A DNA stretch of 64,000 nt, taken from the NCBI RefSeq assembly GCF_014282005.1, contig NZ_JACFTD010000007.1:62001-126000 (forward strand), read 5' to 3'. The stretch's first letter is position 1, and each line of letters starts with the position of its first letter. This DNA comes from Sporosarcina sp. BP05. GTDB lineage: Bacteria; Bacillota; Bacilli; Bacillales_A; Planococcaceae. This document shows positions 63,973-64,000 of the stretch, one piece after another. The translations under genes were made by a program, and so were the position numbers. The notes beneath the pieces were generated by a model, which was given only the letters and a program-made list of their open reading frames with translations, did no database searches and had not been told where the DNA came from.

Positions 63973-64000
63973 TTATCTTAAATTATTTACACGTTCTGCT
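63973..64000 (-). CDS. fliY: FliY flagellar switch phosphatase, C-terminal end only
   Basis: Nine codons and the stop (TAA at 63973-63975) lie at the right edge: the frame reads AERVNNLR then stop. The position directly upstream of cheY and the family-like ending suggest fliY (flagellar motor switch protein and CheY-P phosphatase). The rest of the gene is outside the window, so the identity rests on synteny and a very short peptide. Confidence 0.55.

Noticed and set aside
1..64000. Prophage, transposon with transposase, CRISPR array, toxin-antitoxin or defence island
   Set aside because: All convincing genes belong to the conserved core on one strand; no such genes or spaced direct repeats are visible.

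Overview
The window is a piece of a low-GC, endospore-forming Bacillales chromosome. Gene order and protein sequences point to the Planococcaceae, most likely Sporosarcina or a close relative; this is an inference from gene content, not a database result. The evidence is near-complete collinearity with the Bacillus subtilis fla/che to recA region, dipicolinate synthase genes (dpaA/dpaB), a SpoIIIE/FtsK translocase and the sporulation-family gene ymxH. Every gene I can support lies on the minus strand, so transcription runs from high to low coordinates. I see no tRNA, rRNA, CRISPR array, prophage, transposase or defence island.

Read in the direction of transcription: (1) 64000-49138, the end of the fla/che operon: fliY (partial), cheY, fliO, fliP, fliQ, fliR, flhB, flhA, flhF, flhG, cheB, cheA, cheW, cheC, cheD, sigD, a small unknown gene and swrB. 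(2) 49131-45882, rpsB, tsf, pyrH, frr. (3) 45792-39670, isoprenoid, phospholipid and envelope genes (uppS, cdsA, dxr, rseP), then proS. (4) polC. (5) 34934-26808, the rimP-nusA-ylxR-ylxQ-infB-ylxP-rbfA-truB-ribF-rpsO cluster. (6) pnp, the processing peptidase mlpA, ymxH, dpaA-dpaB, asd, dapA, rnjB and ftsK. (7) A GntR regulator with two tandem BMP-family lipoprotein genes and a nucleoside ABC transporter (nupO, nupP and a frameshifted nupQ). (8) ymfF, ymfH, ymfI, ymfK, rodZ, pgsA, cinA and the start of recA behind a LexA box. Compared with B. subtilis, ylxY, dapG and tepA are absent from their usual places.

The coding content is conventional; the unusual material is between the genes. Several junctions that are tight in B. 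subtilis are opened by GC-rich, hairpin-forming repeats: rseP/proS, proS/polC, polC/rimP, cheD/sigD, flhB/flhA, rpsO/pnp and mlpA/ymxH. Two related elements (39391-39627 and 50787-50929) and part of a third region (59964-60004) carry eight short hairpins. In the minus-strand RNA, seven of these show the heptamer CAGGA(U/A/C)G and one shows CAAGGAUG, each with GGA in the loop. The stems change between copies while staying paired. This is the repeat described for CsrB-type RNAs that titrate the RNA-binding protein CsrA. One copy sits directly before sigD, which is here separated from cheD by a terminator and has an extended -10 promoter of its own. That is the best candidate in this window for an undescribed regulatory system.

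Other points are a one-base frameshift in a G run of nupQ, dyad operators in front of both BMP genes and a likely related site before the GntR gene, a 12-unit decapeptide repeat in IF2, and an attenuator-like hairpin before rimP.
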